8,615 bases of DNA from positions 1-8,615 of the forward strand of contig DASWCG010000113.1 in assembly GCA_036390175.1 (NCBI GenBank), given 5' to 3'. This document shows, one piece after another, positions 6,941-8,615 of the stretch. Origin of the DNA: DASQHY01 sp036390175. GTDB lineage: Bacteria > Acidobacteriota > Terriglobia > Acidiferrales > UBA7541. The notes beneath the pieces are model-generated. The model did not search any database. It worked only from the letters and a program-made list of their open reading frames with translations, and was not told where the DNA came from. Both the position numbers and the translations under genes were made by a program. Position 1 is the stretch's first letter. Each line of letters opens with the position of its first letter.

Positions 6941-6945
6941 AACCT

Positions 6946-8615
<1,670 letters not shown>

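Larger units (their letters stand above)
6602..6945 (+). other. 344-bp non-coding leader between dnaG and rpoD
   Basis: No convincing gene is seen. The short open frames here have no family resemblance and have poor start sites. The stretch begins AT-rich (6611-6650) and then becomes GC-rich. It holds a possible promoter, a compact hairpin and a small dyad beside the rpoD ribosome binding site, each listed separately. No good intrinsic terminator for dnaG is visible, so read-through from dnaG into rpoD remains possible. Confidence 0.6.

Overview
The window is a densely packed bacterial chromosome segment with every gene on the + strand. It is GC-rich, which I judge by eye at around 60%. The protein sequences, especially the DnaG N-terminus, the RpoD and the MutS2 with its altered Smr domain, look most like those of Acidobacteriota. 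That placement is an inference from recalled family sequences, not a search result.

Layout. Positions 1-1296 hold the 3' part of a dacB-type (PBP4, peptidase family S13) cell-wall hydrolase whose 5' end lies outside the window. After a 47-bp gap with a weak terminator-like hairpin comes a LOG-type Rossmann-fold protein (1344-1904). Seven bases later mutS2 begins (1912-4332), complete with ATPase, coiled coil and Smr domain. Two bases after mutS2 starts a small four-helix-bundle gene of the S23 / 23S rRNA intervening-sequence protein family (4335-4781). Then follow dnaG (4829-6601), a 344-bp non-coding leader, and rpoD (6946 to beyond the right end), which uses a TTG start.

The genes from dacB to dnaG could be one transcription unit. 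The dnaG-rpoD pair recalls the 'macromolecular synthesis' arrangement in which primase and the primary sigma factor are neighbours. Here rpsU is not adjacent, and rpoD has a long leader of its own.

The most interesting structure is around the four-helix-bundle gene. It is bracketed by two 34-bp arms (4341-4374 and 4794-4827) made of tandem heptamers of the type TCGAAAY. The arms are inverted relative to each other and match at 29 of 34 positions. Three of the five differences would be G-U wobble pairs in RNA. This resembles the architecture of 23S rRNA intervening sequences (terminal complementary arms plus the same protein family), but it sits between protein genes. The right arm ends one base before the dnaG ATG, which has no visible Shine-Dalgarno sequence. 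A second heptamer tract of related sequence lies inside mutS2 (4002-4029), in the linker before the Smr domain. Together these suggest a heptamer-repeat family that has entered this locus more than once.
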